Below are positions 1-6,996 of a stretch of 48,661 nucleotides of DNA, piece by piece (the stretch's first letter is position 1; every line of letters starts with the position of its first letter). A program made the translations under genes and the position numbers. Under the pieces are notes generated by a model, which ran no database searches, was not told the origin of the DNA, and saw nothing but the letters and a program-made list of their open reading frames with translations. The stretch is from Acidobacteriota bacterium (GTDB taxonomy: Bacteria > Acidobacteriota > Thermoanaerobaculia > Multivoradales > JBCCEF01), in contig JBCCHV010000052.1 in the NCBI GenBank assembly GCA_039028635.1, positions 1 to 48,661 on the forward strand, read 5' to 3'.

Positions 1-48
1 CAGGCTGCTGTAAAAAAGGCCGCTTTGCGGCTTTTCCAGCGCTGCTAG
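1..48. repeat. Terminal palindromic repeat, left copy
   Basis: The first 48 bases form a palindromic unit that starts CAGGCTGCTG and ends CAGCGCTGCTAG, with an inner hairpin (GCCGC / GCGGC around TTT) flanked by an A-run and a T-run. The same organisation, in the same orientation, recurs at the right end (48485-48530). The inner hairpin with flanking A and T runs could also act as a bidirectional intrinsic terminator. A GGGGGGCTA motif follows both copies at a short distance. Probably a dispersed intergenic repeat of this genome. Confidence 0.6.
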
Positions 49-180
49 CTGGCTGTTTCAGGAGTGCGCGGCGAGGGGGGCTAGAGGCGCGGAGTGACAC
101 AAATGCGGTCGAGTCTCGTAAAGACAGTGAAGAGCTTGCTCTTAGCGTATGGATTTACATGTGGTCCAAAATGACCCGCA

Positions 181-329
181 CGCGACATTTTGTCCCTTTC
201 GATTGAAACGAGCCCCAATTTGGGTCCTTGGGGCATTGCCACGGGACACTTGTCCGACAGGCGCGACAATTTGTCCCGGAAGATGTGGGTCAGTAGTTCT
301 CCTTGACATTGCGGTGAACCCTTTAAGCT
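181..329. promoter_or_regulatory. Array of GACA/TGTC inverted repeats with downstream TTGACA box
   Basis: Two 16-base near-identical elements, CGCGACATTTTGTCCC (181-196) and CGCGACAATTTGTCCC (262-277), each contain the inverted repeat GACA-N3-TGTC. A third inverted site with a 2-base spacer (GGACA-CT-TGTCC) lies at 244-255. A perfect TTGACA hexamer follows at 303-308, with only a weak possible -10 (TAAGCT, 324-329, short 15-base spacer). Position upstream of the small ORF and the anti-sigma module suggests operator sites for a dimeric repressor or activator. The regulator is not identifiable from the sequence. I see no gene in 49-421. Confidence 0.4.
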
Positions 330-421
330 TCTGAAAACAGGGATCTTAGATCCAAAGTTCGTGGATTCTCGACGAAGGTGGCAGAGCCTTTGCTTAGTAA
401 GAGGGCAAGGGAGCAGAGGAG

Positions 422-586
422 ATGACCACCATGCTAGAATCCGTCCGCAGGCACGTTGCAGTTCCGCGCGTATCGTCCAAGATCTTGTTCGCCATCGGAA
501 CGACGGCTAGTTTTGGCTGGCTTCTGATGAACGACATGATTCACCCGATCGTGATCTATGCTCTCGAGCTCTACCTGACTTTCTGA
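422..586 (+). CDS. Small hydrophobic ORF (54 aa), possible membrane peptide
   Basis: An ATG at 422 is preceded by a purine-rich AGAGGAG element about 2 to 8 bases upstream and opens a 54-codon frame ending TGA at 584-586. The first 20 residues are basic (VRRH, KI). The rest is hydrophobic and aromatic (ILFAIGTT ... FGWLLM ... IVIYALELYLTF), compatible with one or two short membrane segments. It ends 29 bases before the HATPase gene and could be its first operon member. I recognise no family. A coding role rests only on the ribosome-binding-like sequence, composition and position; the AGAGGAG spacing is closer than ideal. Confidence 0.4.
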   Translation: MTTMLESVRRHVAVPRVSSKILFAIGTTASFGWLLMNDMIHPIVIYALELYLTF

Positions 587-615
587 GTCCTCCTGTACGA
601 GCGCCCCGGAATAAG

Positions 616-1056
616 ATGGCTGATCAGGCCATACTGAGGGAGGTCAGTTTGACGCTCCCGCTGGCACCGGACGTCGAAGTTGCGGCGAGCAATGCCGCGA
701 CGGCGATGGCCGAGTTCATGAGCATGAGCACGGACAGGATCGACGAAGTGCGCATGGCGGTGATCGAAGCTTGCATCAACGCCATCGAGCACAGTCGAGC
801 GCCGGACCGCAAGGTGTTCCTGACCTATGAAGTCCTCGGCTCGGAAGAGCCCGAAACCCTCCGCATCACGGTGCGTGACGGCGGGATCGGCTTTCATCCG
901 GACGAGGTCGAAGAGCCCAAGCTACGCGAGAAGATCGGGACCGACAAAGACAAGCGCGGTTGGGGGCTGAGGATCATTCGAGGCCTGATGGACGACGTGC
1001 AGATCCACTCCGGTGGCGATGGCACGACGGTGGTCATGACGAAGGCGAGAGGATGA
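616..1056 (+). CDS. Anti-sigma factor kinase-type ATP-binding protein (RsbW-like HATPase)
   Basis: A 146-aa protein with the single GHKL/HATPase fold of RsbW/SpoIIAB-type serine kinases. Visible motifs are the N box EACINAIEHS (about residues 50-60), G1 RDGGIGF and the glycine lid GWGLRIIRGLMDD near the C terminus. Members phosphorylate a STAS antagonist and sequester a sigma factor or another target. The gene is followed 13 bases later by a STAS gene and then a PP2C phosphatase, so the three form a partner-switching module. No sigma factor gene lies beside it, so the output target is unknown. Confidence 0.85.
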   Translation: MADQAILREVSLTLPLAPDVEVAASNAATAMAEFMSMSTDRIDEVRMAVIEACINAIEHSRAPDRKVFLTYEVLGSEEPETLRITVRDGGIGFHPDEVEEPKLREKIGTDKDKRGWGLRIIRGLMDDVQIHSGGDGTTVVMTKARG

Positions 1057-1069
1057 TGGGGACGCGGAG

Positions 1070-1423
1070 ATGACTGAGAGTCTCAAGGTCACCGTCGATC
1101 AGCGGGGTGATGTCTCGGTGATCCACACCGAGGGCTACATCAACAACCAGGGCGGTGAAGAGATCGCCCGGGTGGCCTACCGGCTGATGGATGAAGAGGG
1201 GCGTAAGTGCCTTCTGCTCAACCTGGCCGGCACCAAAATCGTCAACTCGATCGGTATCTCGATCCTGATCGAGATCATCGAGCGCATACTCGAAGTCGAC
1301 GGCAAGATGGCGTTCTGCTGCCTGACCCCGACGATCGAGAAGACCTTTCAGATCATGGGGCTGGCTCAGTACGCCGGAATTTTCGCCAGCGAAGAAGCGG
1401 CCCTCGAAGCACTGGCCGCCTAG
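1070..1423 (+). CDS. STAS-domain anti-sigma factor antagonist
   Basis: A 117-aa single STAS domain protein of SpoIIAA/RsbV type. The segment KIVNSIGISILIEI (about residues 56-70) matches the loop and helix that carry the phosphorylatable serine, here Ser in NSIG. Family knowledge: the dephosphorylated form binds the HATPase kinase and releases its target. It lies between the kinase gene (616-1056) and the PP2C phosphatase (1544-3088), matching rsbV-rsbW-rsbU logic. A 120-base gap separates it from the phosphatase, so the latter may have its own translation signals but is probably co-transcribed. Confidence 0.88.
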   Translation: MTESLKVTVDQRGDVSVIHTEGYINNQGGEEIARVAYRLMDEEGRKCLLLNLAGTKIVNSIGISILIEIIERILEVDGKMAFCCLTPTIEKTFQIMGLAQYAGIFASEEAALEALAA

Positions 1424-1543
1424 CCGTCCGTGGAAGAGCGCTCTGAGCGGTTCCGGCTGTGTCGCGCCGCGGCCGGATGCCCCGCAGCTTCAACAACCCG
1501 CGCCCTCTCGCCGAGAAATCCGGTGAGAGGGGCCGGCTAGCGC

Positions 1544-3088
1544 GTGTCGACCCAGGACTACGCCAGCCTGCTGGCGGATCTCGGGAGGCGGGCCAATGGC
1601 CGCTCCCTGGCGCGCCATCTCCTCACCCTCTGGTATCAGAGCGTCGGCGCCACCGGTGCCGCCTTCTATCGCCGCAGCGACGACCAGCTCTGCCGTGAGC
1701 TGACCAGCGGCGAAGGCACCTTCCCGGCCGAGGCAGCATCGTCCGATGAGCATCTCGTCCTCGGAGACGGCGTGCTGGTCGTCGCGGGGGATGCGCAACC
1801 CCGGGTCAATGCCGAAGCCCTGGCCTTGGCGGCGGTGATGCGCGCCGATCGCCTCGAGCAGGAGCTCAAGCGGCAGCATTTTCAGGCCAACTTTCGAGGT
1901 GTCGAGCTCGAGGCTCTCTACGACGTCGGCCTCGCCATCGCCTCGACCTTGGACCTCGAGGATCTCTCCGACGAGGTGTTGCTGCGCGCCGTGTCGTTGC
2001 TCGATGCGCGCCGTGGAGCCCTCTTTCTCGCCGAGGGCGGGAGCTTCCAATGCCGCCAGACCTTCGGCGGCGAGGCGCGGCAGGCCTGCCCAATGGACCA
2101 TGCCGGCCTCGAGCGCCTGTTCGCGGCGGCGCCGGGGGCGGACGATCACCTCTTCGCCGATCTGCTGCCGGGGGTGAGCCATCTGCTGGCCGTGCCGGTG
2201 GGAGATCGGCGCGGGCTTCTGCTGCTCGGGGACAAGGAGAGTCGACGCGGCATCGGTCCATTTCCGGACGAAGATCGCCGCACCCTCTCGCTGTTCGCCA
2301 ATCAGGCGGCCATCGCCCTCGAGAACGCTCGCCTCCACCGCCAGGCCCTCGAGGCCGAGCGCCTGGGTCGTGAGATGGAGCTGGCGGCGGAGATTCAAGG
2401 ACAGATTCTTCCCGATCGTCTGCCCGAGGTGGCGGGTCTCGAAGTGGCGGGCTGGAATCGGCCGGCGCGCCAGGTCGGCGGCGACTACTACGACCTGGTG
2501 TTGACCGGCGAGGGGCGCCTCGGTCTGGCCCTGGGAGACGTCACCGGCAAGGGTATGCCGGCCTCGCTTCTGGTCTCGACCCTGCACTCGTCGCTCACCT
2601 TGCTGCGCGACCGCAGCGATCTCGGGCCGCGGCTGGTGGAGCGCCTCAACCACCACGTCTTCGAGAGCTCGGCGTCCAACAAGTTCATCACCTTGATCGT
2701 CGCCGAGCTCGATGCCACCAGTGGCAATTTGGTCTACGTCAACGCCGGACACAATCCCGGCCTGCTGGTGCGCGCCGATGGCGCGGTGGAAAAGCTCGTC
2801 GCCGGTGGTCTACCCCTGGGCCTGCTCGCCGACAGCCGCTATCAGGCGCGTTCGATCATGCTCGAGGCCGGCGATCTCCTCTGTCTCTACTCGGACGGCA
2901 TCACCGAGTGCGCCAATCCCGAGGACGACGAGCTCGGCGAAGAGCGCTTGGCTGAGATGTTGGTGGAGCGCCGCGAGGTGGCCCTCGGCGACATCATCGC
3001 CGACATCGACGCCGAGACCCAGGAGTTCGCTGCCGGCTTACCGCAGGGTGATGATCAGACGGTGGTGCTGGTGAGACGGTCGGGCTAG
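1544..3088 (+). CDS. GAF domain PP2C-type serine phosphatase (RsbU/SpoIIE family)
   Basis: A 514-aa protein. A GAF-type sensor lies at about residues 120-265, a short linker helix follows (AERLGREMELAAEIQ), then a SpoIIE-class PP2C domain at about 285-512. Catalytic metal motifs are GGDYYDL (312-318), GDVTGKG (331-337), NAGHNPG and YSDGITE. The first 110 residues resemble a degenerate second sensor and are not assigned. The start is GTG at 1544 with GTGAGAGG about 12 bases upstream. It should dephosphorylate the STAS protein encoded at 1070-1423 and so switch the module on. The signal sensed by the GAF domain is unknown. Confidence 0.9.
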   Translation: MSTQDYASLLADLGRRANGRSLARHLLTLWYQSVGATGAAFYRRSDDQLCRELTSGEGTFPAEAASSDEHLVLGDGVLVVAGDAQPRVNAEALALAAVMRADRLEQELKRQHFQANFRGVELEALYDVGLAIASTLDLEDLSDEVLLRAVSLLDARRGALFLAEGGSFQCRQTFGGEARQACPMDHAGLERLFAAAPGADDHLFADLLPGVSHLLAVPVGDRRGLLLLGDKESRRGIGPFPDEDRRTLSLFANQAAIALENARLHRQALEAERLGREMELAAEIQGQILPDRLPEVAGLEVAGWNRPARQVGGDYYDLVLTGEGRLGLALGDVTGKGMPASLLVSTLHSSLTLLRDRSDLGPRLVERLNHHVFESSASNKFITLIVAELDATSGNLVYVNAGHNPGLLVRADGAVEKLVAGGLPLGLLADSRYQARSIMLEAGDLLCLYSDGITECANPEDDELGEERLAEMLVERREVALGDIIADIDAETQEFAAGLPQGDDQTVVLVRRSG

Positions 3089-3114
3089 GTGCCCGCGGCT
3101 TCCCAGGTCATCGC

Positions 3115-4428
3115 TCAGGACAGGCCGACCGCCTCCGGGAAGGCCATCGGCGGCGTGACGATACCCCCCAGGACGGACTGACGCAGGTCGAGACAGAGGG
3201 CTTCCCGGCCGAGGCCGGCAATTCGCGAGAAGAGGCGCGAGAGGCGATCCTCCCAGAGCAATTCGCCGATCGACTCGGCGCGCACGCCGCCGCGGATGCG
3301 GCGCACTCCCCGTGCCCTTGCCCGGAAGGAGAGGGTCGCCGGGTCGTAGCATTCGAGGCCGTCGATCCAGCCGATCCACAAGCCCTCGCCGGTGAGCTCG
3401 ACGAGCTCTGTCTCGCGCAGCTTCCCGGCTCCGACGAACAGGTTGCCGGCCACCGATTCCTTGGCGGCGACGGCGAGCGGCGTCACCGGCCGGCCGAGGG
3501 TGGTCGAGAGGGCGTGATCCACCGCCGGGCTGCGCACCACACCCTCGACGATCAGCTCGATGTTGCGTTTGCGGGCGCCATAGAAGTCGAAAGGGAAGGG
3601 CAGGCCGGCGTCGTCTTCGCCGCGATCGCCGAGCGACAGGGCGGCGTCGAAGACCTGGTGCCCGAGGGAGCTTCGCAACCACGAGCTCTCGTCGTGGAAG
3701 GACTGCGCCGACAGGGCGTGGTGGTTGAGTAGGAAGATGAGCTGGGCGATCACTTCCGCCGACAGCACCAGACCGAAGGGCTCCGCCGGGAGCTCGCCAC
3801 CGGCCGCCGGACCACGCCGCTGACGAGCCCGTTCCAACGTCGCCGCGGCGTCGAGACGGCTCAACTGCCGGGCCGAGGCGGCGGCTCGACCGGCCCCCGC
3901 TCCCTGGCCGCAGGTGATCTCCAGGGTGGCGCTGGTGACTTCGGCCTGGCGCTCGAGTCCCTTGCTGTTGGCGACCACCACCCGGGCCTCCGCCCAGGAC
4001 AGTCGGCCCGCTTCCTGATCGTCGAGGCCACGCTGCAGGATCTCGTGCGCTGCGGCGCCGTCGAGGGCTGCCAGCTCGGGGTCGTAGGCACTGTCGAGGG
4101 CGGGGGCGCTGCGCCCCCGCTTCGAGATCGGCCGAACGTCTTCGTCGCTCGGGCCCAGTCGCGCCAGGCCGAGGGCCTCGCGCACCGCTCCCTGGAGCTC
4201 GCCGCGGGTTGGAAAGGGGGTGCGATAGGAGCCGTAGCGGCCGCGCTCGAGCACCCGTACGGCGATGGTGCGCTCGACCTTTTCGGGCGGGGCGTCGTCG
4301 GCGGTGTCGGCGGAGCGTCGGCGGACCTCGATCCAGGCGAGCTCCGTTTCGTCCGCTGGAGAGGTCTCGAGGGTGTCGGCGATCAGGGCTCGAATGTCGC
4401 TCACGGCGAGGAGCTGGGCGTGCGGCAC
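3115..4428 (-). CDS. TldD/PmbA family protein, TldE-like
   Basis: A 437-aa protein of the TldD/PmbA (TldE) metalloprotease family, which processes peptides such as microcin precursors and toxins. The C-terminal third shows the family pattern (KESVAGNLFVGAG, ELTGEGLWIGWIDG, IRGGVRAESIGELL). I see no HExxxH motif, so it corresponds to the non-catalytic TldE/PmbA partner. No TldD partner is in the window. It is convergent with the phosphatase gene (26-base gap) and divergent from the amidohydrolase gene. N-terminal residues 1-130 are less conserved. Confidence 0.75.
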   Translation of the reverse strand: MPHAQLLAVSDIRALIADTLETSPADETELAWIEVRRRSADTADDAPPEKVERTIAVRVLERGRYGSYRTPFPTRGELQGAVREALGLARLGPSDEDVRPISKRGRSAPALDSAYDPELAALDGAAAHEILQRGLDDQEAGRLSWAEARVVVANSKGLERQAEVTSATLEITCGQGAGAGRAAASARQLSRLDAAATLERARQRRGPAAGGELPAEPFGLVLSAEVIAQLIFLLNHHALSAQSFHDESSWLRSSLGHQVFDAALSLGDRGEDDAGLPFPFDFYGARKRNIELIVEGVVRSPAVDHALSTTLGRPVTPLAVAAKESVAGNLFVGAGKLRETELVELTGEGLWIGWIDGLECYDPATLSFRARARGVRRIRGGVRAESIGELLWEDRLSRLFSRIAGLGREALCLDLRQSVLGGIVTPPMAFPEAVGLS

Positions 4429-4491
4429 GGCAAAGATCTTAGCAGCCGCTCCCGACCATCGATCGCCGGTGACCTTGCCTCGGCGGATGGC

Positions 4492-4520
4492 TTGTCCTTT
4501 GCATTCTCAAGCGGCAGAAT
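4492..4520 (+). promoter_or_regulatory. Candidate sigma-70 type promoter for the amidohydrolase-pcm pair
   Basis: TTGTCC (4492-4497) and CAGAAT (4515-4520) are separated by exactly 17 bases and lie 34 bases upstream of the chosen ATG at 4555, in the divergent intergenic region. Each hexamer matches the consensus at four of six positions, so this is only a candidate. Confidence 0.3.
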
Positions 4521-4554
4521 GCGGGACGAGACCAGACTTGAGAGAGCCCAGATC

Positions 4555-6225
4555 ATGATCAGAATGCTCCTTTGCTCCGTCCTCGTCCTCCTTTCGCCTC
4601 TCAGCGCGGCCGCTCGAGAGGACGCTGCCGACCTCTTGCTGAGGCAGGGGGTGTTCTATCCGGTGGAGCCGCCGGAGCCGGTGGCGGGTACCTTGGCGGT
4701 GCGCGATGGGCGCATCGTCTATCTCGGTCCCGACGACGGTGCCGATTCCTTGGTGGGGCCGGATACGGAGGTCATCGACCTCGCCGGCCGCGCCGTGATT
4801 CCCGGGTTGATCGATGCCCACTCCCACCTCGCGGGCCTCGGCGATGCGTTGGTCCAGGTCGACCTGGCCGGGGTCGACACCTACGAGGAGGTGATCGAGC
4901 GCATCGCCCGGGCCGCCGCCCAGAGCACTCCGGGGAGCTGGATCCAGGGCCGCGGTTGGGATCAGAACCGCTGGCCGGGCAAGCAATTCCCGCACCACGC
5001 GGCGCTCAGCGCGGCGGTGCCCGACCATCCGGTGTGGATGCGTCGCATCGATGGGCACGCGGCGTTGATCAACCAGCGCGCCATCGAGGTGCTCGAGATC
5101 CCGGCGGACATCGCCGATCCCTCCGGTGGGCTCTTTCTACGCGATGCCGAGGGGGGCCTGACGGGGGTCTTGATCGACAACGCCATGGCGCCCTTCCGCA
5201 ACCGCCTGGACCGCGCCACCGGTGCCGAGCTCGAGCGTCGCATCCAGCTCGCCGCCGAGACCTGCGTCGCCCTCGGGCTGACCACCGTGACGGATCTCGG
5301 AGTCGGCGACGAGGTGATCGCCGCCTATCGGGCGCTGGCGCGACGTTCCGAGCTGCCGCTGCGGGCGTCGCTGTTCCTGGGCGACGATGCGGCGCTGCTC
5401 GATCGCTGGTTCGAGGCCGGGCCGCTGATCGACCCCGAGGCGCGTGTTTCGGTGCGGGCGATCAAGCTCTATGCCGATGGTGCCCTCGGTAGCCGTGGCG
5501 CCGCCCTCATCGAGCCCTATTCGGACGATGCCGCCAATCTCGGTCTTCTGACCTCGACCAGTGCCCACCTCGAGACCGTCTCGCGCCGCGCCCTCGAGCG
5601 CGGCTTCCAGGTCGGCGTGCACGCCATCGGTGACCGCGCCAACCTGGTGGTGCTCGACGCCTTCGAGCGCGCCTTCGGGGGACCGCGGCCGGCAGCCCGC
5701 TTCCGCATCGAGCACGTCCAGGTGGCGCGGCCGGCGGACCTCGAGCGCATGGCCCGCCTCGGCGTGATCGCTTCGATGCAGCCGACCCACGCCACCTCCG
5801 ATATGCCGTGGGCCGGCGACCGGGTCGGCGACCAGCGCTTGGTCGGGGCCTATGCCTGGCGCAAGGTGCTGGACGCCGGAGGCCGGTTGGCTTTCGGCAG
5901 CGACTTCCCGGTCGAGAAGCCCGATCCCCGCCACGGGCTCTATGCCGCCGTCACCCGCATGGATCTCACCGGCAAGCCCGTCGGGGGTTGGCTGCCGGGA
6001 GAGCGCCTGACGCGTCAGGAGGCGCTGCGCGCCTTCACCCTCGACGCCGCCTACTCGATTTTCCTCGACCACGAGGTGGGATCTCTGGCCGTCGGCAAGC
6101 GGGCCGACCTGGTGGTCTTCGCCGGCGACCCGATGAGCGTTGCCGAGGCCGAGCTCGCTCGTTTGCCCATCGATTTGACCCTGGTCGACGGAGCCGTCGT
6201 CTACCGACGGGGAGGTGAACCATGA
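4555..6225 (+). CDS. Secreted amidohydrolase (amidohydrolase_3 / YtcJ-like)
   Basis: A 556-aa metal-dependent hydrolase of the amidohydrolase 3 group, acting on C-N bonds; the substrate cannot be told. The start ATG (4555) gives a clear signal peptide (MIRMLLCSVLVLLSPLSAAA), so the enzyme is predicted periplasmic. The open frame extends further upstream but that part overlaps the tldE-like gene antisense and lacks family similarity. Motifs: IDAHSHL metal-binding HxH, VGVHAIGDRAN, RIEHVQ and FGSDFPVE with the catalytic Asp. It overlaps pcm by ATGA, so the two are translationally coupled. Confidence 0.87.
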   Translation: MIRMLLCSVLVLLSPLSAAAREDAADLLLRQGVFYPVEPPEPVAGTLAVRDGRIVYLGPDDGADSLVGPDTEVIDLAGRAVIPGLIDAHSHLAGLGDALVQVDLAGVDTYEEVIERIARAAAQSTPGSWIQGRGWDQNRWPGKQFPHHAALSAAVPDHPVWMRRIDGHAALINQRAIEVLEIPADIADPSGGLFLRDAEGGLTGVLIDNAMAPFRNRLDRATGAELERRIQLAAETCVALGLTTVTDLGVGDEVIAAYRALARRSELPLRASLFLGDDAALLDRWFEAGPLIDPEARVSVRAIKLYADGALGSRGAALIEPYSDDAANLGLLTSTSAHLETVSRRALERGFQVGVHAIGDRANLVVLDAFERAFGGPRPAARFRIEHVQVARPADLERMARLGVIASMQPTHATSDMPWAGDRVGDQRLVGAYAWRKVLDAGGRLAFGSDFPVEKPDPRHGLYAAVTRMDLTGKPVGGWLPGERLTRQEALRAFTLDAAYSIFLDHEVGSLAVGKRADLVVFAGDPMSVAEAELARLPIDLTLVDGAVVYRRGGEP

Positions 6226-6962
6226 CAGCACTTCGTTGGCGCTCGGCGTCGATCCTGGTCGGCTGGGCCCTGATCGCCCTCGCCGGCGCCGCCTCGGTAT
6301 CGGCCCAGAGCGCGCCGCTGGCGGGACCGCTGAGCGTCGAGCGCAACGCCATGCTCGATCAGCTCCGCGGCCGCGGGGTGACCGATGAACGGGTTCTGGC
6401 GGCGATGGCCGAAGTGCCACGCCATGACTTCGTGCCCGAGTCGCTGCGCTTGCGGGCCTACGAAGACAGCGCCCTTTCCCTCGGTCACGGCCAGACCGTC
6501 TACCAGCCCTACATCGTCGCCTTGATGACCCAGCTCCTCGACCTCGGGTCCGGGGACAAGGTGCTCGAGATCGGCACCGGCTCCGGCTACCACACGGCGG
6601 TGCTGTCGCGGGTCGCCGGCGAGGTCTACTCGATGGAGATCATCGAGCAGTTCGCCGCCGACGCTCGGCGGCGCCTCGACCGCCTGGGATACGACAACGT
6701 CCAGGTACGCGCCGGCGATGGCTACAAGGGCTGGCCCGAGGCCGGCCCCTTCGATGCTGTGATCCTGACGGCGGCGCCGCCGGAGCTGCCCCAGCCCCTG
6801 GTCGACCAGCTCAAGGTCGGCGGCAAGATGGTGGTGCCGGTGGGGGAGTTCTTCCAGGACCTGCGGGTGATCACCAACGGCCCCGACGGCCTCGAAACGG
6901 AGAGCATCATTCCGGTGCGCCTGCAGCGCATGGAGGGTGCGATCCAGGGCGGACGCGAGTAG
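6222..6962 (+). CDS. pcm: Exported protein-L-isoaspartate O-methyltransferase
   Basis: A 246-aa PCMT-family methyltransferase that transfers methyl from SAM to isoaspartyl residues to start their repair. Motif I is VLEIGTGSGYHTA (about 114-126), preceded by the LGHGQTVYQPYIVA substrate region, with AVILTAAPP as the later motif. The first about 29 residues are a signal peptide (hydrophobic WALIALAGAA then VSAQS), so the enzyme is predicted exported. That is unusual because the cofactor is cytoplasmic; signal-peptide Pcm proteins do exist in some Gram-negative genomes. The start overlaps the amidohydrolase stop (ATGA). Confidence 0.9.
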   Translation: MTALRWRSASILVGWALIALAGAASVSAQSAPLAGPLSVERNAMLDQLRGRGVTDERVLAAMAEVPRHDFVPESLRLRAYEDSALSLGHGQTVYQPYIVALMTQLLDLGSGDKVLEIGTGSGYHTAVLSRVAGEVYSMEIIEQFAADARRRLDRLGYDNVQVRAGDGYKGWPEAGPFDAVILTAAPPELPQPLVDQLKVGGKMVVPVGEFFQDLRVITNGPDGLETESIIPVRLQRMEGAIQGGRE

Positions 6963-6996
6963 GGGACGCCAGCGGCGGGAAGGCGGGCGGGCGGCC

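Noticed and set aside
181-277. LexA box interpretation of the GACA/TGTC repeats
   Set aside because: They match neither the CGAAC-N4-GTTCG nor the CTG-N10-CAG form, so no known regulator is assigned.
1490-2752. 420-codon minus-strand frame opposite the phosphatase gene
   Set aside because: The plus-strand frame has GAF and PP2C motifs; the minus frame has none.
4045-4554. Upstream extension of the amidohydrolase frame
   Set aside because: It runs antisense through the tldE-like gene, and a signal peptide begins exactly at 4555.
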